A stretch of DNA of 64,000 bases from Schaalia sp. JY-X169. GTDB taxonomy: Bacteria; Actinomycetota; Actinomycetes; Actinomycetales; Actinomycetaceae. A program made the position numbers and the translations under genes. Shown here one piece after another: positions 60,569-64,000 of this stretch (the first letter of the stretch is position 1; each line of letters starts with the position of its first letter). The stretch lies in assembly GCF_014069575.1 (NCBI RefSeq), contig NZ_CP059675.1:434001-498000 (forward strand). The letters are read 5' to 3'. Below the pieces are notes generated by a model. That model saw only the letters and a list, made by a program, of their open reading frames with translations, searched no databases and was not told where the DNA came from.

Positions 60569-61840
60569 ATGGGATACGAGCGAAGAATCGTCGATGGTGA
60601 ACTAGACGAACTTTTTGAGCATGTGCCCGCTCTTGTGCTTGATGGCCCGAAGGCGGTGGGTAAGACCACGACAGCCCGTCAGAGGGTTCGGGAAGTGATA
60701 GAGCTTGATTCGCGTTCAACTCGACTGCCAGTTGAAGCCGACCCATCTCAGGTACTTAACCGTCCGAAACCGTTACTGATTGACGAGTGGCAGAAAGTTC
60801 CGGAAGTCTGGGATGTAGTGCGTAGAGCAGTTGATGCGGACAATTCTGGTGGGCAGTTCTTGCTGGCTGGGTCTGCTAGTCCCAGAGATGATGCGCCGCA
60901 GCACTCCGGGGCGGGGCGAATTGGTCGTCTGCGGATGAGGCCGATGACGTTGCTAGAGCGTGGCTTGACCAATCCCACGGTGAGTTTGCGGGAAGTACTG
61001 ACTGGAAAGCTCCCTCCAATGGAAGGGGAAAGCTCGCTAAATTTGAGCGATTACGCCGAAGAGATTACGGCCTCTGGATTCCCAGGGTTGCGTCGGATGT
61101 CTGAGCGTGCTCGCAGATTCCAACTTGATTCGTATCTGCGCAATGCTGTTGAGCATGATGTCCCGGAGCAGGGGCTCGCAGTCCGGCGTCCGGAAGCAAT
61201 GATGGCGTGGCTAAGGGCTTATGCTTCTGCGATTTCGAGTACGGCTAGTTATTCTCAGATTCTAGACGCGGCTACTCCAGGTCAGGGTGAAAAGCCCGCT
61301 CGTTCGACAACTATCGCTTATCGGGATGTGCTTTCATCATTGTGGCTGCTCGATCCAGTGCCAGCATGGTCCCCGATGGGTAGCCCTATGACACGGCTGG
61401 GGCAAGCGCCTAAACATCATCTTGCTGATCCAGCTTTAGGCGCGCGTTTGTTGGGTTTATCTCCAGGAGCATTGCTAAGGGGAGATGGAATGCCGCTGGA
61501 TTCTCGCGCGGGAAGTCTGCTTGGGGCACTATTTGAGTCCTTAGTTACGCTATGCGTTCGAGTGCCCGCACAGGCTGCAGAAGCGGACGTGTTTCACTTG
61601 CGCACTAGAAATGGAGATCATGAAGTTGACCTGGTTGTTGTGCGTCCAGACGGGCGTGTTGTCGTGGTAGAGGTAAAACTAGCGGGAGCTGTGGATGATC
61701 GGGACGTTAAGCACTTGGTTTGGCTAAAGTCACAACTGGGCGATCGGCTGCTTGACGCGATTGTGATTAACACTGGGCCGTATGCTTATCGCCGCCCCGA
61801 CGGCATCGGCGTGGTGCCGCTGGGGTTGCTCGGAGCGTGA
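60569..61840 (+). CDS. AAA-family ATPase with DUF4143 domain
   Basis: A 423-residue protein with Walker A GPKAVGKTTTA near residues 27-37, Walker B PLLIDEWQKVP near 74-84, and LAGSASP sensor-1-like segment. A winged-helix/DUF4143 region follows, with a C-terminal restriction-like fold (HEVDLVVVRPDGRVVVVEVKLA) near 355-375. Such proteins are common in accessory regions and are poorly characterised. ATG 60569 fits a leaderless start; ATG 60554 extends it by five codons. It alone fills the interval between repeats C and D. Confidence 0.85.
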   Translation: MGYERRIVDGELDELFEHVPALVLDGPKAVGKTTTARQRVREVIELDSRSTRLPVEADPSQVLNRPKPLLIDEWQKVPEVWDVVRRAVDADNSGGQFLLAGSASPRDDAPQHSGAGRIGRLRMRPMTLLERGLTNPTVSLREVLTGKLPPMEGESSLNLSDYAEEITASGFPGLRRMSERARRFQLDSYLRNAVEHDVPEQGLAVRRPEAMMAWLRAYASAISSTASYSQILDAATPGQGEKPARSTTIAYRDVLSSLWLLDPVPAWSPMGSPMTRLGQAPKHHLADPALGARLLGLSPGALLRGDGMPLDSRAGSLLGALFESLVTLCVRVPAQAAEADVFHLRTRNGDHEVDLVVVRPDGRVVVVEVKLAGAVDDRDVKHLVWLKSQLGDRLLDAIVINTGPYAYRRPDGIGVVPLGLLGA

Positions 61841-61849
61841 CGTGTAGCG

Positions 61850-61886
61850 GCGGCGGAACTCGGTGGAGTTCAGGTTTAACGTGTGA
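61850..61886 (+). repeat. ychF-terminus copy D
   Basis: It encodes N-S-V-E-F-R-F-N-V-stop (TGA). It lies 10 bases after the ATPase gene and is the last copy before backbone-like genes, so it may be closest to the original 3' end of ychF. Confidence 0.72.
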
Positions 61887-62337
61887 TTGCGTTCCGCAAT
61901 GCTGATCGCCCCGGCTGCCTCGTGACGCGCCGACCGAAGCAGCAACTTGCCACGCAGGCGAAGGGACACGGCCGGTCCATGGAGGCCGAGGTCCGCGATA
62001 TCCTCACCAGGGCGGCTCGACGGCCATACATCGGGATGGCACTGCTGGCTGCTACTCCCAGAGACCGGTACGGTGTTGTTCGTGAGTGGATTGACCGCGC
62101 GGATTGGGTGGATCTTCGTGGGAATCCTAGTCGCGTTGATCGTTGCCGCACCCTTCGTGTTCCCAGCCGCAACTCGGTGACCTCTCTGTCACCGTGGTTC
62201 CCGCGACAGAAGTGCAGGGGTTTCATGGGATGCGCGGATTTATGGCTGAAGGCGGAGATACTGGCACCTTCATTGTTGAAGCGTGGGGAAGCGGGCCCGG
62301 TTGGCTCTCTGAGGAGTTTGATCTCAGGGGGCACTAG
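61887..62337 (+). pseudogene. Remnants of a FitA/VapB-type antitoxin and a small membrane protein
   Basis: Frame 61883-62422 contains GHGRSMEAEVRDILTRAARRPYIGMALL, the C-terminal part of a FitA-like ribbon-helix-helix antitoxin, but its N-terminal half and the partner toxin are missing. A second frame has a membrane helix (RIGWIFVGILVALIVAAPFVF) ending near 62180, and a +1 frame continues with a plausible soluble domain (VVPATEVQGFHGMRGFMAEGGDTGTF) to 62337. Both look like decayed genes next to the insertion hotspot. Confidence 0.5.
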
Positions 62338-62426
62338 CCAAGTCTCGGAGGGTGCTGACCTCTTGCTTGGAGTCGTCCTCGCCCCTGAAGTGGCTCTTCC
62401 ATGTCATCTCCCCATAGAGTAGGGCG

Positions 62427-63746
62427 ATGAGTTCAACCATGCTCCCCTCAAAGCCCGACGGCGTGACTATCACCCAGTTCACTACCAGTGACAGCAAGCG
62501 CGGCGCGCAGTGGGCCCAAGCGGTCAACATGGGTTTCAACCAGCCCCAGCTTTCGGAGAAGGCGATCGAGGCGCAGCTGAAGATCTTCGGGTCAGATGAC
62601 CTGGTGGTTACGGCAGCGTACTTGGATTCTCCCGAGGGCGTCGGTGGGGCGGGTGCGTTACCCGTTGGAACCTTTGGTGCGTTCCGGGAGTCTGTAAACC
62701 TGGGAGCCGCCAGAGTTCCGGTGTCTATGTTTACGGCTGCCACCGTCCGCAATGCATACAAGCGTCGCGGAATCCTCCGGGCAATGATCGAACTGAATCT
62801 GCGCCAGGCTGCTGACGAGGGCGTGCCCCTCGCACTCCTGACCGCTTCGGATGCTTCCATTTATGGTCGATTCGGGTTCCAGAGTGTGGTGTCTGAAGCA
62901 AGCGTGGAGATCAAAGTCGACAAGTTCAAGTTGACCAAGGAAGCCCAAGCAGTGATCGACGGCTACTACGTTGACTGGGCGCTACGCGACGACCTGTTCA
63001 AGGCCGTGCGTGAAGTTGCCCTGAAGGCACACCAAACCACCCGTGGGTCCACTTCTCGCCACTTCACATTCGACCTTGAGATGTTCATGAGCATGGAGTC
63101 TGGGGAGTACGAGTCGAAGTATCGTGGCGTCCTCGCACGTGATCCCGCGGGTGAAGTGGTGGGGTACGCAGTGTACGAGTTTGTGACTGAGGGTGGGAAG
63201 ACGCGCGTTCGCGACCTGGACGCGACCGATCCGGGTGCCGAAATTGCACTGTGGAACCACCTCGCCGGGATCGAGGGTCAGACAGAGGTTTCCTACGCGG
63301 ACATGTCGGTCAGCAACCCACTCCAGCTGGCACTCGTCAACGAACGAGCAGTAAAAGTGACGGGTGTTTCCGACTTTCTCTGGGCTCGCATCTTGGACCC
63401 GGTCGCATGCCTGGAGGCCCGCTCTTACAGCTTCTCCGCGAGGAGCGCCACCCTTTCGGCAGCATTCACAGTTGAGGATCCGATGGGCTTTTGCTCTGGG
63501 ATCTTCCAGATTCAACTCGGGGACGAGGGCGCTTCTGTGCGCAAGTTGGATCCGCAGGACCCGGTTGCAGTTGCCACTCCGACAACCATCTCTGTCAACG
63601 CCCTCGACGAGCTCGTCTTCGCCTCTGCCTCTGTGAGCGACCTGGTCACAGTTGGGATGATCCGTGGCCTTTCTGCTGAGGACGTTGAGAAGTGGGATGC
63701 CATGTTCGCGCCTGCCACCCCGGCGCGGTTCAACAACTTTTTCTGA
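62427..63746 (+). CDS. Eis-like GNAT N-acetyltransferase
   Basis: A 439-residue protein with an N-terminal GNAT domain, a second GNAT-like domain and a C-terminal SCP2-like domain, the Eis family layout. The acetyl-CoA site is visible as AATVRNAYKRRGILRAMIELNL near residues 105-126, followed by YGRFGFQSV. The C-terminal carboxylate ends RFNNFF, where Eis proteins use the terminal group in catalysis. Members acetylate amines including aminoglycosides; the natural substrate here is unknown. ATG 62427 has only a weak GTAGGG upstream. Confidence 0.88.
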   Translation: MSSTMLPSKPDGVTITQFTTSDSKRGAQWAQAVNMGFNQPQLSEKAIEAQLKIFGSDDLVVTAAYLDSPEGVGGAGALPVGTFGAFRESVNLGAARVPVSMFTAATVRNAYKRRGILRAMIELNLRQAADEGVPLALLTASDASIYGRFGFQSVVSEASVEIKVDKFKLTKEAQAVIDGYYVDWALRDDLFKAVREVALKAHQTTRGSTSRHFTFDLEMFMSMESGEYESKYRGVLARDPAGEVVGYAVYEFVTEGGKTRVRDLDATDPGAEIALWNHLAGIEGQTEVSYADMSVSNPLQLALVNERAVKVTGVSDFLWARILDPVACLEARSYSFSARSATLSAAFTVEDPMGFCSGIFQIQLGDEGASVRKLDPQDPVAVATPTTISVNALDELVFASASVSDLVTVGMIRGLSAEDVEKWDAMFAPATPARFNNFF

Positions 63747-63778
63747 TCCTGGAAGAGTACGGCGGAAGTGAAACGCCC

Positions 63779-63809
63779 TTGCGCTGGTGGGTAGGGATCT
63801 GCCTATAGT
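63779..63809 (+). promoter_or_regulatory. Candidate promoter of the Cys/Met-rich leader
   Basis: TTGCGC (63779-63784) and TATAGT (63804-63809) with 19-base spacing lie 47 bases upstream of the leader start codon. The -10 box is good and the spacing is long. Confidence 0.45.
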
Positions 63810-63855
63810 CCTCTTGGCGTCTCTCAAAGAAACGTCATCAGAAAGTGGAGGACCC

Positions 63856-63954
63856 GTGAACGCACAGCGCATCACCGCTACACACGTCGAGCTTTCCCGC
63901 TCGGAGATGTGTCGCTGCATGCCCATGGTGTTCACGATGTGTCCGCAGCGATAA
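63856..63954 (+). CDS. Cys/Met-rich leader peptide, likely attenuator of a sulfur operon
   Basis: A 32-residue ORF with a strong GGAGG site 5 bases before GTG 63856. The peptide ends SEMCRCMPMVFTMCPQR-stop, with three Cys and four Met in the last 16 residues. Such clusters let ribosomes stall when the amino acid is scarce and so control downstream genes; Cys-rich leaders with CxC are known in actinobacteria. The controlled genes would begin beyond the window. A GC-rich palindrome follows directly. Confidence 0.6.
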   Translation: MNAQRITATHVELSRSEMCRCMPMVFTMCPQR

Positions 63955-63971
63955 CTCTGCGCCCCGGCCGC

Positions 63972-63985
63972 CGCCCAATTGGGCG
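63972..63985 (+). promoter_or_regulatory. Palindrome after the leader peptide
   Basis: CGCCCAATTGGGCG is a perfect 14-bp palindrome 17 bases after the leader stop codon. It could be one arm set of an attenuator or a regulator site, but the window ends 15 bases later. Confidence 0.4.
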
Positions 63986-64000
63986 TTGAGCCCCACTACA

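Noticed and set aside
56011-61886. The four 37-bp repeats as a MITE or REP family
   Set aside because: A transposon-derived repeat would not keep a reading frame with synonymous changes ending in a stop codon. The match to the YchF C-terminus explains them better.
1-64000. CRISPR arrays, tRNA and rRNA genes
   Set aside because: No regularly spaced repeats and no cloverleaf-like or rRNA-like sequences were found on reading. The four ychF-like repeats are 1.4-2.4 kb apart and are not a CRISPR array.

Overview
The window reads as a chromosome segment from a moderately GC-rich actinobacterium, most plausibly of the Actinomycetaceae. Support comes from GTG/TTG starts with strong GGAGG sites, the Ltp-type surface lipoprotein, the Eis-like acetyltransferase, a short Z-isoprenyl diphosphate synthase and the order of housekeeping genes. 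No rRNA, tRNA or CRISPR array was seen.

Region 1 (1-15.4 kb) is a defence island. A type I restriction-modification operon (hsdM truncated by the window edge, hsdS, hsdR) continues without gaps into a YgjP-like metallopeptidase and a large YobI-type P-loop NTPase. A SIR2-HerA pair follows. Next come a type IV prepilin-like protein with a FISUMP domain that resembles Saccharibacteria proteins, a HEPN/zinc-ribbon protein and a small HTH protein beside an unusual nested palindrome.

Region 2 (15.5-25.2 kb) is decayed and accessory. An IS3-family element with a deleted transposase truncates an MFS efflux gene. Small envelope proteins follow, then a three-gene lipoprotein/membrane operon whose middle gene has an in-frame TGA, a GH114 lipoprotein, a MetE-like enzyme, an Ltp lipoprotein and an orphan DNA methyltransferase.

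Region 3 (26-44 kb) looks like backbone: Bax inhibitor-1, FKBP, MsrA, AI-2E transporter, GreA, hemolysin III, isoprenyl transferase, PfkB kinase, exonuclease VII, a sugar isomerase, a ROK regulator with an orphan ABC ATPase, a divergent ChvE/GguAB-type sugar importer, IspH and YchF.

Region 4 (44.3-62 kb) is a set of insertions at the 3' end of ychF. The resident ychF has lost the usual ...FRFNV C-terminus at GTGGTGGAGTTCAGG. Four downstream 37-bp copies (56.0, 58.4, 60.4 and 61.9 kb) each still encode V-E-F-R-F-(N/S)-V-stop with synonymous differences. I read these as attachment-site duplications from serial integrations. The main element carries a BsaWI-like type II RM pair, a large serine recombinase, a TIR protein, ArdA, a mobilisation module with a nested overlapping gene, a family-B DNA polymerase (pipolin-like) and an excisionase-like HTH. 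The smaller intervals carry a Phd/PIN toxin-antitoxin pair, a membrane protein, a cytidine deaminase-ASCH fusion, a SUKH protein and a DUF4143 ATPase.

The right edge has an Eis-like acetyltransferase and a small Cys/Met-rich leader peptide, probably belonging to a sulfur operon beyond the window.
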